Shown here piece by piece: positions 1 through 7,914 of a stretch of 64,000 nucleotides of DNA. Every line of letters begins with the position of its first letter. The stretch's first letter is position 1. A program made the position numbers and the translations under genes. Below the pieces are notes generated by a model. The model was not told the origin of the DNA. It did no database searches and saw nothing but the letters and a program-made list of their open reading frames with translations. The DNA comes from Agromyces ramosus (GTDB taxonomy: Bacteria; Actinomycetota; Actinomycetes; Actinomycetales; Microbacteriaceae), in contig NZ_JAUSYY010000001.1 in the NCBI RefSeq assembly GCF_030817175.1, positions 2,480,001 to 2,544,000 of the forward strand, read 5' to 3'.

Positions 1-1174
1 TGCGCGCGGTCCAGTTGCGGCAGACGGTGGTGCCCTCGACGGCGCCCAGCGCATCGGAGGGGAACCGCACGCGATCGTTCTCGTAGGCCTTGATGATCGT
101 GCCGGACTCGTGCACCTTCATGAAGTGCACCGGGATGTCGAGGCGCGCGGTCGCGAGGTTCGTGAAGCGGTGCGCTGCCGTCTCGTATGACACCGCGAAG
201 TGGTCGCGGAGCTCTTCCATCGAGATGCGACGCAGGTTCTTCGCCTCGGTGAGGTAGCGCACCGCGGCCCGCTCGGGCAACAGGATCGCGGCGGTGAGGT
301 AGTTCGTCTCGATGCGCTGACGCAGGAAGTCGCCGTAGTTGCGCGGCTCGTCGTGGTCGAGCAGGTGGCTCGCGAGCGCCTGCAGGATGGGCGACCGCGA
401 GTCGCGCGACGGCGACTGCTGCGTCGGCAGGTAGATGCGCCCGTGCCGCTTGTCGGTGACCGAGCGGGTCGAGTGCGGCAGGTCGCCGACGTAGTGCAGC
501 GAGTAGCCGAGGTGCGAGGCCATGTCGGCGACGAGCTGGTGGGAGACCGGTCCGCCGGCGTGCCCGACCGCTTCGAGGAGCTCTGCGGCCTTCGCCTCGA
601 GCTCGGGATAGAAGTTGTCGCGGGCTCGCATCTCGGCGCGGAGCTCGGCGTTGGCGCGTCGCGCCTCCTCGGGCGTCGCGGCCCGCTCGCGGTGCAGCCG
701 GTCGATCTCGTGGTGCAACGTGAGGATCGTCTGCAACGTCTGGTCGGTGAGGCCCTTGCCGACGCGGAACGGCGGCAGTCCGAGGGCGGCGAAGACGGGC
801 CCGCGCTGGGCGCGCTCGACGGCGATCTCGAGGGCGGCACGTTCGCTCGGGGCATCCGTTCGGAGCAGTTCGTCGACGGATGTCCCGAGTGCGAGTGCGA
901 TCGTGCGCAGCATCGAGAGCCGGGGCTCGCGCTTGCCGTTCTCGATCGCCGACACCTGCGACGGCGCCCGATCGATCGCGGCGGCGAGCTCGCCGAGGGT
1001 CATGCCGCGAGCAGTGCGCCGCTCGCGGATGCGACGGCCGAGTGTGAGTGCGTCGACCTCATCGGCGGCCGGTTCGGCGATGCCGGCCGCGCCGGCCGCG
1101 CCGGCCGCGCCGGCGGCTGGCGCGGGGCGGGTGACGGCGAGTGCCGTCGAACCGGAGCGATCCGCAGTGACCAT
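1..1174 (-). CDS. ramB: RamB-family transcriptional regulator (XRE HTH + ImmA/IrrE-like), C-terminus beyond the window edge
   Basis: Reading from the ATG at 1174, 391 residues are visible before the edge. Residues 1-35 are an Ala/Gly/Pro-rich leader containing a four-fold 9-bp repeat (1082-1117, GAA tripeptides). A helix-turn-helix of the XRE type follows (RTARGMTLGELAAAID... SQVSAIENGKREPRLSML), then a long helical segment and the start of an IrrE-like domain (ETNYLTAAILLPERAA). This is the layout of RamB, the actinobacterial repressor of acetate and glyoxylate-cycle genes that also represses itself in Corynebacterium. The glyoxylate genes aceA-aceB lie 9 kb away, which fits. A paired GTTTGC motif lies 31-67 bp upstream of the start. 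An alternative is a related MccB/PrpC-type acyl-CoA regulator, since the ligand-binding C-terminus is missing here. Confidence 0.85.
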   Translation of the reverse strand, partial: MVTADRSGSTALAVTRPAPAAGAAGAAGAAGIAEPAADEVDALTLGRRIRERRTARGMTLGELAAAIDRAPSQVSAIENGKREPRLSMLRTIALALGTSVDELLRTDAPSERAALEIAVERAQRGPVFAALGLPPFRVGKGLTDQTLQTILTLHHEIDRLHRERAATPEEARRANAELRAEMRARDNFYPELEAKAAELLEAVGHAGGPVSHQLVADMASHLGYSLHYVGDLPHSTRSVTDKRHGRIYLPTQQSPSRDSRSPILQALASHLLDHDEPRNYGDFLRQRIETNYLTAAILLPERAAVRYLTEAKNLRRISMEELRDHFAVSYETAAHRFTNLATARLDIPVHFMKVHESGTIIKAYENDRVRFPSDALGAVEGTTVCRNWTAR

Positions 1175-1204
1175 GATTCGATGCTCACATGCGCGAGCGG
1201 ATGC

Positions 1205-1241
1205 CGCAAACGGAAGAATCGCGATTGTTCTGTCGTTTGCG
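1205..1241. promoter_or_regulatory. Candidate RamB operator pair upstream of ramB
   Basis: CGCAAAC (1205-1211) and GTTTGCG (1235-1241) form a perfect inverted pair of 7-bp arms with centres 30 bp apart, about three helical turns. GTTTGC is the core of the corynebacterial RamB motif, and ramB is known to be autorepressed there. Assignment is by motif resemblance only. Confidence 0.45.
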
Positions 1242-1310
1242 CCGATTCGCCGCGGAACGACCATGTTGGGTGGCATCCGAGCAGCGAAGAAGCGCCGTTC
1301 TGCACGAGGT

Positions 1311-2264
1311 TCACGCCGTCAACTGCGGCTTGAGCTCGTTCGAGAAGAACTCCATGAAGCCGTCGGGGTCGGGGCCGTTGTTCGCGAGCACCACGTGGTC
1401 GTAGCCCGCCTGCTCGTAGCTGCGGATCGCCTCGAGGTGCTTCGCGGCATCGGGTCCGCACGGCATCTGCTTCGCGACGTCCTCTTCACGAACGAAGCGA
1501 GCGGATGCCTCGAAGTTCGCGGGGTTCGGCAGCTCGCTCATGACCTTCCAGCCGGTGAAGGACCAGCGGCTCGACTCGAAGGCCGCCTTCACCGCCGACG
1601 CCTCGTCTTCAGCCCACGCGAGCCCCACCTCGCCATAGGTCGGCCCGCTGCCTCCGGCGTCACGGAATGCCTGCAGCAGCTTCGGCTTCGGCTCGGTGCC
1701 GAACATGCCGTCGCCGAGCTCGGCGGCGAGCGCCGCAGCCTGCGGGCCGCCCGCAGCCACGGCGATCACCGGCAGTTCGTCGGGCAGGTCGAACACTCGG
1801 GCATCCTCGAGGTCGAGGTATTCGCCGCGGTAGGACTGGTAGCCGCCCTCCCACAGCAGCCGGATGATCTCGAGTGCCTCGCGCAGCATCGCCTGCCGCT
1901 CGGCGACCGCCGGGAACCCGCGGCCCACGACGTGTTCGTTGAGGCGCTCGCCGGAGCCCACGCCGAGGGTGAACCGTCCATCGGAGACGAGGCTCATGGT
2001 GGCGGCGGCCTGCGCGATGATCGCCGGGTGGTACCGCACCGTCGGACAGGTGACGCCGGTCGCGAGCCCGAGCGACGTCGTCTTCGCGGCGATCGCGCCG
2101 AGCACCGTCCACGCGAACGGGGAGTGACCCTGCGAGTCGAGCCAGGGATGGAAGTGGTCGCTGATCTCGACGAAGTCGAATCCGGATGCCTCGGCGAGCT
2201 CGGCCTGGCGCACGAGCTCCTGTGGGCCGAAGCCCTCGGCGGAGAGCTTGTAACCGTAGCGCAT
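1311..2264 (-). CDS. F420-dependent LLM-class oxidoreductase (TIGR03557, G6PDH-like family)
   Basis: 317 aa, full length for the family. It is a luciferase-like TIM barrel with the N-terminal FDFVEISDHFHPW segment, the TSLGLATGVTCPTVRYHPAIIAQAAAT region typical of F420-binding LLM proteins, and LGVGSGERLNEHV, as in F420-dependent glucose-6-phosphate dehydrogenase and its TIGR03557 relatives. The enzyme would transfer hydride to or from cofactor F420 in the cytoplasm; its physiological substrate cannot be read from sequence. The ATG at 2264 is preceded by AAGGGGA at good spacing. It is a single gene, divergent from the 2535 cluster and upstream of ramB on the same strand, with a 136-bp gap that should hold the ramB promoter. 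Confidence 0.85.
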   Translation of the reverse strand: MRYGYKLSAEGFGPQELVRQAELAEASGFDFVEISDHFHPWLDSQGHSPFAWTVLGAIAAKTTSLGLATGVTCPTVRYHPAIIAQAAATMSLVSDGRFTLGVGSGERLNEHVVGRGFPAVAERQAMLREALEIIRLLWEGGYQSYRGEYLDLEDARVFDLPDELPVIAVAAGGPQAAALAAELGDGMFGTEPKPKLLQAFRDAGGSGPTYGEVGLAWAEDEASAVKAAFESSRWSFTGWKVMSELPNPANFEASARFVREEDVAKQMPCGPDAAKHLEAIRSYEQAGYDHVVLANNGPDPDGFMEFFSNELKPQLTA

Positions 2265-2482
2265 GGTGTTTCCCCTTCGACACCGGCGAGGTTACGCAGT
2301 CGGCAGCCGCCGCGGAAGGCGGTTGCGCCGCGCATGGCGGCTGGTGAGAATGCGTGGCGGCACCGCGTCCGGCGCGTCCCGCGCGCGGGCGCGTGGCGCA
2401 CGCAGCCGTGCGGTTATACGCCTCCCTTCCCGTCGGGGCAAGTCCCTGTTCACGTGAGAACCGGCGACCTAACGTGGCGCTA

Positions 2483-2501
2483 CCGGACCGCCTCGGTCCG
2501 G
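2483..2501. promoter_or_regulatory. Perfect 8-bp inverted repeat in the 5' region of the membrane-stress cluster
   Basis: CCGGACCG-cct-CGGTCCGG lies 33 bp upstream of the ATG at 2535, just before the GGAGGAG ribosome-binding site. It could be an operator or a leader hairpin. The rest of the 270-bp divergent intergenic region (2265-2534) shows no gene. Confidence 0.35.
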
Positions 2502-2534
2502 ACCACCCGTGGACGACCAGGAGGAGAGTCGACG

Positions 2535-3329
2535 ATGACGAACCACACCTCATCGGATGTGCCCGGCACCACCGTGCCCGACACGCAGTCCGGCATCCAG
2601 ACCGGAACGCCGGTCGGCACGCAGACCGGCACGCCGGTCGGCGGCAAGCCGCCGCTCAAGGACGAAGCGGCGACCGTCGCTGCGGACGCCGGTGACGCGG
2701 GCCGTCGCGTGATGGATGTCGCGAAGGACGAGACCAAGGGCGTCGCCGAGGAGACCCGCCACCAGGTTCGCCGTCTCACCGACGAAGTCGGCAGCGAGCT
2801 GCGTCAGCAGGCGGCCACGCAGCAGGTGCGCGTCGCCCAGGGACTTCGCTCGGCCGGCTCGGAGTTCTCGCAGATGGCCCAGGGATCGACGAACTCCGGG
2901 TACGCGACCGAGCTCGTGCGAGCGGCAGGCAACAAGGCCGATTCCGTCGCGCAGTGGCTCGACGCACGTGATCCCGGCTCCCTCCTGCAGGAGGTCAAGG
3001 GCTTCGCGCGCCGTCGGCCCGGCGTCTTCATCGCCATCGCCGTCGGGGCGGGCATCGTCGCCGGCCGTCTCACCCGTGCGCTCACGGCGCCCGAGGACAC
3101 GTCGGGCACGGCGGCATCCGGAACCGGCTCCCGACCGGTGGGACTGACCACCTCAGGCCTTGGCGCGAGCGGTTCCACGGTGCCGACCGGTGACACCTGG
3201 GTGCCGGCAAGCCCCGGCGTCGCGGGTGACCGGTACACCGAGACGCCGAGCGTCGAGGCGAGCGAGTACCCCGACGCGAACGAGTATCCCGAGACGACCG
3301 AGTTTCCCGAGGGAGGCGGACGGCGATGA
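2535..3329 (+). CDS. Membrane-anchored coiled-coil protein with low-complexity ends
   Basis: 264 aa, no recognised family. Residues 1-40 are Thr/Gly/Pro-rich with a short repeat (TGTPVG twice). Residues 45-155 are charged and helical, resembling the amphipathic repeats of stress or apolipoprotein-like proteins. One membrane segment (about 161-180) follows FARRRP. The C-terminal tail is disordered and ends in three EYP/EFP-type repeats. A good GGAGGAG site precedes the ATG at 2535; the open frame continues upstream but without a better start. It overlaps the next gene by ATGA and belongs to a three-gene unit (this protein, Holin-X, DUF3618) that recurs in Actinobacteria. A role in envelope stress is inferred from neighbours only. 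Confidence 0.75.
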   Translation: MTNHTSSDVPGTTVPDTQSGIQTGTPVGTQTGTPVGGKPPLKDEAATVAADAGDAGRRVMDVAKDETKGVAEETRHQVRRLTDEVGSELRQQAATQQVRVAQGLRSAGSEFSQMAQGSTNSGYATELVRAAGNKADSVAQWLDARDPGSLLQEVKGFARRRPGVFIAIAVGAGIVAGRLTRALTAPEDTSGTAASGTGSRPVGLTTSGLGASGSTVPTGDTWVPASPGVAGDRYTETPSVEASEYPDANEYPETTEFPEGGGRR

Positions 3330-3790
3330 CCGATGTTCCCCGTCACGGCATGCCCGCGTCCACGCACGCGCAGCCGGCCGACGTGCCGACGCCGTCCGAA
3401 CAGCAGGCTGCGACCACGTCGCTCGGCGGCCTTCTCGCCGAGGTGAGCCGTGACATCTCGACGCTCATGCGACAGGAGGTCGAGCTCGCGAAGGCGGAGC
3501 TCAAGCAGACCGCCAAGCAGACGGGCAAGGGCGCAGGGTTCTACGGCGGTGCCGGCGTGGCCGGCATCTTCACCCTGCTGTTCCTGTCGATCGCCCTCTG
3601 GTGGGCGCTCGGCTACCTGATGGGCAACGCCTGGTCCGCCGTGATCGTCGCGGTGCTGTGGGGCATCGTCGCCGCGGTGCTCTACTTCACCGGCAAGAAG
3701 GAGTTCGACGAGGTCGAGGGCATGCCCCAGACCGTGGACTCGGTCAAGCAGATCCCCGACGCGCTGAAGAGGAATGAGGAGAACCGATGA
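3326..3790 (+). CDS. Phage-holin-family membrane protein (Actinobacterial Holin-X, PF07332)
   Basis: 154 aa. Residues 1-35 are polar, followed by an amphipathic helix (LLAEVSRDISTLMRQEVELAKAELKQ) and two hydrophobic segments (about 72-95 and 98-117) separated by a short loop. This is the usual arrangement of Holin-X/DUF1469 proteins. Despite the family name, these are chromosomal housekeeping membrane proteins of unknown function rather than lysis genes. The start overlaps the upstream stop (ATGA) and the downstream DUF3618 gene overlaps in the same way, so the three are translationally coupled. Confidence 0.85.
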   Translation: MTDVPRHGMPASTHAQPADVPTPSEQQAATTSLGGLLAEVSRDISTLMRQEVELAKAELKQTAKQTGKGAGFYGGAGVAGIFTLLFLSIALWWALGYLMGNAWSAVIVAVLWGIVAAVLYFTGKKEFDEVEGMPQTVDSVKQIPDALKRNEENR

Positions 3791-4380
3791 GCAACCCGGA
3801 TGTCGTCCGTTCGGACGACCCTGATGTGATCCGCTCGGACATCGAGCGCACCCGACGTGAGCTCGGACAGGATGTCGACGCGCTCGCCGACAAGGTGAAC
3901 CCGGGCAAGGCGGCCCAGCGCCAGACCGAGAAGGTTCGTCGCGCTGCGACCCGCCTGAAGGACCGGGTCATGGGCACCGCCTCCGATGTCGTGGACTCGA
4001 CCCAGGACGCGGTCGGCCACGCCGGTGAGGCCGTCGCCGACGCACCGCGCAAGGTGGCCTCGGCCACGCAGGGCAACCCGGTCGCCGTGGGCCTCATCGC
4101 CTTCGGCGTCGGTTGGCTCCTGTCGTCGCTCGTTCCGGCGTCGAAGCCCGAGCGCGACATGGCGGACAAGCTGGAATCGGCCGCCGCCCCGCTCGTCGAC
4201 GAGGTGCGCGACCTGGCGAAGGAGTCCGCCGACCACCTGCGGGAGCCCGCCCGCGAGGCGGTCGATGCCGTGAAGGGACGTGCCGCCGAGGCCGTGGACA
4301 CCGTCAAGGCCGAGGGCGCCGATGCGGCGACCGAGGTGCAGGCGGAGGCCAAGCATGCGGCCGAGCGCCAGATGGAATGA
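3787..4380 (+). CDS. DUF3618 domain-containing protein
   Basis: 197 aa. The N-terminus (DVIRSDIERTRRELGQDVDALADKVNPGKAAQRQ) is the DUF3618 signature. A single membrane segment lies near residues 99-117 (PVAVGLIAFGVGWLLSSLV), and the C-terminal 70 residues are an Ala/Glu/Lys-rich helix with heptad-like spacing (AVDAVKGRAAEAVDTVKAEGADAA). It is the last gene of the cluster, coupled to Holin-X by a 4-bp overlap and closed by a strong hairpin 26 bp downstream. Function is unknown. Confidence 0.85.
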   Translation: MSNPDVVRSDDPDVIRSDIERTRRELGQDVDALADKVNPGKAAQRQTEKVRRAATRLKDRVMGTASDVVDSTQDAVGHAGEAVADAPRKVASATQGNPVAVGLIAFGVGWLLSSLVPASKPERDMADKLESAAAPLVDEVRDLAKESADHLREPAREAVDAVKGRAAEAVDTVKAEGADAATEVQAEAKHAAERQME

Positions 4381-4405
4381 CTCGAACGTCGAGCTGACGC
4401 GATTC

Positions 4406-4433
4406 GGCGCCTCACCCGGACGGGTGAGGCGCC
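4406..4433. terminator. Bidirectional hairpin terminator
   Basis: Perfect 12-bp stem GGCGCCTCACCC / GGGTGAGGCGCC with a GGAC loop, lying between the convergent DUF3618 (+) and amidohydrolase (-) genes. There is no long T-run, as is common in high-GC actinobacteria. Confidence 0.75.
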
Positions 4434-4443
4434 GGACGTTCGT

Positions 4444-6099
4444 TCAGGCGTCGGATGCCGCGTACACTCGCTGGCCCTCGACGAAGGTCTGCGACACCCG
4501 CGTCGCACCGATCTCGGCGGCCGGCCCTGCGAATGGGTCGCGATCGAGCACGACGAGGTCGGCGAGCTTGCCCACCTCGATGGTGCCGGTGTCGTCGAGG
4601 TGGTTCACGAACGCCGACCCGGCCGTATACGCGGTCAGCGACGTCGTGAGGTCGATCGCCTGCTCGGGGAGGAACGCCTCGAACTCACCCTCCTCGTGAC
4701 CCGGCGCGGCCTTCCGATTCACCGCGACGTGGATCGCCGCGAGCGGATCGGGGGTCGACACCGACCAGTCGCTGCCCGCCGCGAGCACCGCTCCCGACCG
4801 CAGCAGGTCGCCGAACGGGTATTGCCACGCGTCGCGCGGGGATCCGAGGAACGGCAGCGTGAGCTCCACCATCTGCGGCTCGAGCGCCGCCCACAGCGAC
4901 TGCATGTTCGCGACCACGCCGAGCTCACGGAAGCGTGGCACGTCTTCTGGGTGAACGACCTGGATGTGCGCGATGTGGTGGCGGTGGTCGTTGCGTCCGT
5001 TCCGCTCGATCGCGTGGGACACCGCATCGAGGCACTCGCGCACCGCTCGGTCGCCGATCGCGTGGAAATGCAGCTGGAACCCCAGCGCGTCGAGCTGCGG
5101 CGCAGCCTCGTTCAGGAGCTCGGGCGGAACGAACGAGATGCCCGAATTGTCGGTGGCGTGCCCGTGCCCGTCGTGGTACGGCTCGAGCATCGCCGCGGTG
5201 AAGTTCTCGGCGACCCCGTCTTGCATGATCTTGATGCTCGTCGCCGCGAAGCGCCCGCCCCGATACGTCGAACGTTTCTCGATGAGCTCGGGGATCTGCT
5301 CGAGCCCCCGTGTGCGGTCCCACCAGAGCGCGCCGACGACGCGCCCGGTGAGCGCGCCGGATGCCGCAGCGGCGACGTAGGCCGGACCGGGATCGCCCGC
5401 GTCGCCGTAGCTGCCGACGATGGCGTCCTGCCACGCGGTGACCCCGTAGGAGTGCAGGTATCGCTGCCCGAGGAGGAGCGCCTCGGTGAGCTGCTCGACC
5501 GTGGTCTCGGGGAAGAGCCGGTTCACGAGCGACATCGCGCCCTCGTGCAGCGTGCCGGTGGGCTCGCCGGATGCATCGCGCTCGATGCGGCCGTCGGCGG
5601 GGTCGGGCGTCTGCCGGTCGATGCCGGCGAGCCGGAGCGCGACCGAGTTCACCCACGCCCCGTGCCCGTCGCGGTTCGGCAGGAAGGCCGGCCGGTCGGG
5701 CACGACGGTGTCGAGTGCCGCCGCCGTCGGCGTGCCGCCCGGGAACGCCGACATCGACCAGCCGCCGCCGAGCAGCCACTCCTCATCGGGGTGCGCGGCG
5801 GCGTACGCGGCGATGCGGTCGAGGTACTCGTGCTCGGTGGCGAACTCCGACAGGTCGCAGCGCATAAGGTCGAGGCCGCCCCACACCGGATGCACGTGCG
5901 CGTCCTGGAAGCCCGGCAGGAGCAGGCGACCGGCCAGGTCGACGACCTCGGTGGCGGGGCCGATGAGATTGCGCACGTCGTCGGCGGCACCGACCGCGAC
6001 GATGCGTCCGCCACGGACCGCGACGGCGCTGGCCCGGGAACGCACGGTGTTCGCGGTGAAGACGGGTCCGCCCGTGAAGACGAGGTCGGCGTCGGTCAT
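4444..6099 (-). CDS. Amidohydrolase, YtcJ-like (Amidohydro_3)
   Basis: 551 aa. The N-terminal beta-sandwich (RGGRIVAVG) leads to the metal site LLPGFQDAHVHPVWGG (H-x-H). The TIM barrel carries LHFHAIGDRAVRECLDA and HRHHIAHIQVVHPEDV, then the AAGSDWSVSTPDPL Asp motif. The C-terminal sandwich reads [17 protein letters not shown]. This is a complete family member. Such enzymes hydrolyse amide or N-formyl bonds in small molecules in the cytosol, but the specific substrate is unknown. It starts 10 bp after the permease gene and is the last gene of the ABC-importer operon, so it probably acts on whatever that transporter brings in. Confidence 0.85.
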   Translation of the reverse strand: MTDADLVFTGGPVFTANTVRSRASAVAVRGGRIVAVGAADDVRNLIGPATEVVDLAGRLLLPGFQDAHVHPVWGGLDLMRCDLSEFATEHEYLDRIAAYAAAHPDEEWLLGGGWSMSAFPGGTPTAAALDTVVPDRPAFLPNRDGHGAWVNSVALRLAGIDRQTPDPADGRIERDASGEPTGTLHEGAMSLVNRLFPETTVEQLTEALLLGQRYLHSYGVTAWQDAIVGSYGDAGDPGPAYVAAAASGALTGRVVGALWWDRTRGLEQIPELIEKRSTYRGGRFAATSIKIMQDGVAENFTAAMLEPYHDGHGHATDNSGISFVPPELLNEAAPQLDALGFQLHFHAIGDRAVRECLDAVSHAIERNGRNDHRHHIAHIQVVHPEDVPRFRELGVVANMQSLWAALEPQMVELTLPFLGSPRDAWQYPFGDLLRSGAVLAAGSDWSVSTPDPLAAIHVAVNRKAAPGHEEGEFEAFLPEQAIDLTTSLTAYTAGSAFVNHLDDTGTIEVGKLADLVVLDRDPFAGPAAEIGATRVSQTFVEGQRVYAASDA

Positions 6100-6109
6100 C
6101 TGGGTCCTC

Positions 6110-6949
6110 TCAATTGCCGGTCATCGTGCGGGCGATCTGCGTCGCCGAGTCGCCGGCGCGCCGCAGCACCAACGCGACGAGCCCGAGTGAGAGCAGCGTG
6201 AGCACGAGCATGATCGTCGACACCGACGCGATCTCGGGACGCAGTCCGCTGCGCAGCGCACTCAGCACGTAGACAGGCCACGGTGTCGTGCCCGAGACCT
6301 GCACGAAGGCGGCGATGACGGTGTTGTCGAGGCTCAGCGTGAAGGACAGCAGGAAGCCGGCGAGCACCGCCGGCATCGCCAGGGGCAGGGTCACGCGGCG
6401 GAACGTGGTGAGCGGCTTCGCGTAGAGGTCGGCCGACGCTTCCTCGAGCTGTGCGTCGAGCCCGACGAGCCGTGCGCGCACGATGTAGGACACGACGGCG
6501 ATGGCGAACAGCGAGTGCCCGACGACGAGGCGCACGACTCCGTCGTTGAAGAGGCCGAGGCCCAGGTCCTGACCGAGGAACACGAGCCACGGCAGTAGCG
6601 CGACCGCGTCGACGATCTCGGGCGTGACCGAGACCAGGAGCAGCAGCCCGATGAACCAGAACACCCACTTGCCGGGATGCCTCGCCATCGCGATGCCCGC
6701 GAGCGTGCCGAGCAGCGTGGCGACCACTGCGGCGATCGCGCCCGTCTGGACGGACACCCAGACGGCATCGCGGATCGCGGGCTTCTCGAGCAGCGTGAGG
6801 AATCCGTCGAATCCGAACCCGTCCCACGCGACGAGGAGGCGCCCCGTGTTGAACGACGAGACGATGATGACGATGATCGGGGCGAACAGGAAGATGAAGA
6901 CGAGCACGCCCCAGACGCCGAGTGCGACATCCGACCACGAACGCTTCAT
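6110..6949 (-). CDS. Polyamine/opine-type ABC transporter permease (PotC-like)
   Basis: 279 aa with about six membrane segments beginning at VLVFIFLFAPIIVIIVSSF. The cytoplasmic EAA-type loop is LEEASADLYAKPLTTFRRVTLPLAMPAVLAG, which docks on the ATPase. It matches the PotC/YdcV class of binding-protein-dependent permeases. It overlaps the upstream PotB-like gene by ATGA (6946-6949) and is followed 10 bp later by the amidohydrolase. A larger open frame over the same stretch is only a shadow; the hydrophobic profile fixes the ATG at 6949. Confidence 0.88.
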   Translation of the reverse strand: MKRSWSDVALGVWGVLVFIFLFAPIIVIIVSSFNTGRLLVAWDGFGFDGFLTLLEKPAIRDAVWVSVQTGAIAAVVATLLGTLAGIAMARHPGKWVFWFIGLLLLVSVTPEIVDAVALLPWLVFLGQDLGLGLFNDGVVRLVVGHSLFAIAVVSYIVRARLVGLDAQLEEASADLYAKPLTTFRRVTLPLAMPAVLAGFLLSFTLSLDNTVIAAFVQVSGTTPWPVYVLSALRSGLRPEIASVSTIMLVLTLLSLGLVALVLRRAGDSATQIARTMTGN

Positions 6950-7914
6950 GAGGCGACCTCCTCTGGCACGCGATCGGCGGCGGGCGGCGGCGCGGGCGCG
7001 GCATCCGTGCGGGCGGTCGTCATCGCACCATCGCCGATCACGAGGCGGTTGCGAGTACGGAACGGCAGCGTCACGAGCCAGACGAGGAGCGCACCCAGCG
7101 CGACCGTGACCATGATCACGAGGATGAGCATCACCGCCATCGCCGAACCGAGCGCCCAGTTCTGCGCCGTCTGGAACTGGCTCGCGACGAGCTGGCCGAC
7201 CATGTTGCCCTTCGCGCCACCGAGCACCGTCGCCGTGATGTAGTCGCCCATGAGGGGGATGAAGACGAGGAGGAGGCCGGCGATGAGGCCGGGCCGGGCG
7301 AGTGGCAGGGTGATCCTCGTGAACGTACGCCACTTGTCTGCCCCGAGGTCTTTCGACGCTTCGCGGAGCGGCATGCCGACCCGGTCGAACGCGACGTAGA
7401 GCGGCAGGATCATGAGTGGCAGGTAGTTGTACACCACACCGATGAGCACGGCCGTGCGCGTGTAGAGGATGTCGATCGGGCTCGCGATGAGTCCGGCGTC
7501 CTGCAAGAGCGTGGAGAGCCAGCCCTCGGGAGCGAGGATGACCTGCCAGCCGATCGTGCGGACGAGGAAGTTCGTCCAGAACGGCACCATGACGAGCGCG
7601 ATGAGCAGGCCGCGGCGCGACGGCGGCGCCTTCACCGCCATCCAATACGCGACCGGGAGCCCGATCACGAGGCAGAGTGCGGTGCCCGCGAGGCCGATCC
7701 ACAGCGTATTCAGGAACGTCGTGAAGAACGTCGGCGACAGGGCCTCGACGTATCGGTCGAACGAGAGGATGTCGTTCGCATGCGTACCGAAGATTCCGGG
7801 CTTGTAGCCGAAGCTGAACCACACGACCATCGCGACCGGCGCGACGAAGAACACGAGGAGCCACGCCCACGCGGGCAGCGCGAGCGCGAAGCGCGGCATC
7901 CGGAAGTTACGCAC
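6946..7914 (-). CDS. Polyamine/opine-type ABC transporter permease (PotB-like)
   Basis: About 322 aa from the GTG at 7914, with six predicted membrane segments starting at LPAWAWLLVFFVAPVAMVVWFSF. The EAA loop is LREASKDLGADKWRTFTRITLPLARPGLIAG. It is a PotB/YdcU-class permease pairing with the PotC-like protein. Start choice is uncertain: the open frame reaches 7968, which would overlap the binding-protein gene by 62 bp; GTG 7914 overlaps by 8 bp; ATG 7899 is also possible. I chose 7914 for the short, coupled overlap. Confidence 0.85.
   Translation of the reverse strand: MRNFRMPRFALALPAWAWLLVFFVAPVAMVVWFSFGYKPGIFGTHANDILSFDRYVEALSPTFFTTFLNTLWIGLAGTALCLVIGLPVAYWMAVKAPPSRRGLLIALVMVPFWTNFLVRTIGWQVILAPEGWLSTLLQDAGLIASPIDILYTRTAVLIGVVYNYLPLMILPLYVAFDRVGMPLREASKDLGADKWRTFTRITLPLARPGLIAGLLLVFIPLMGDYITATVLGGAKGNMVGQLVASQFQTAQNWALGSAMAVMLILVIMVTVALGALLVWLVTLPFRTRNRLVIGDGAMTTARTDAAPAPPPAADRVPEEVAS

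Noticed and set aside
615..3329. 904-codon open frame spanning the first 3.3 kb on the + strand
   Set aside because: High GC keeps the frame open. Only its last part (2535-3329) has a ribosome site and sensible composition; the rest is antisense to ramB and the F420 oxidoreductase.
3326..3790. Holin-X gene as evidence of a prophage
   Set aside because: PF07332 proteins are chromosomal in Actinobacteria; no phage structural, lysin or integrase gene is near.
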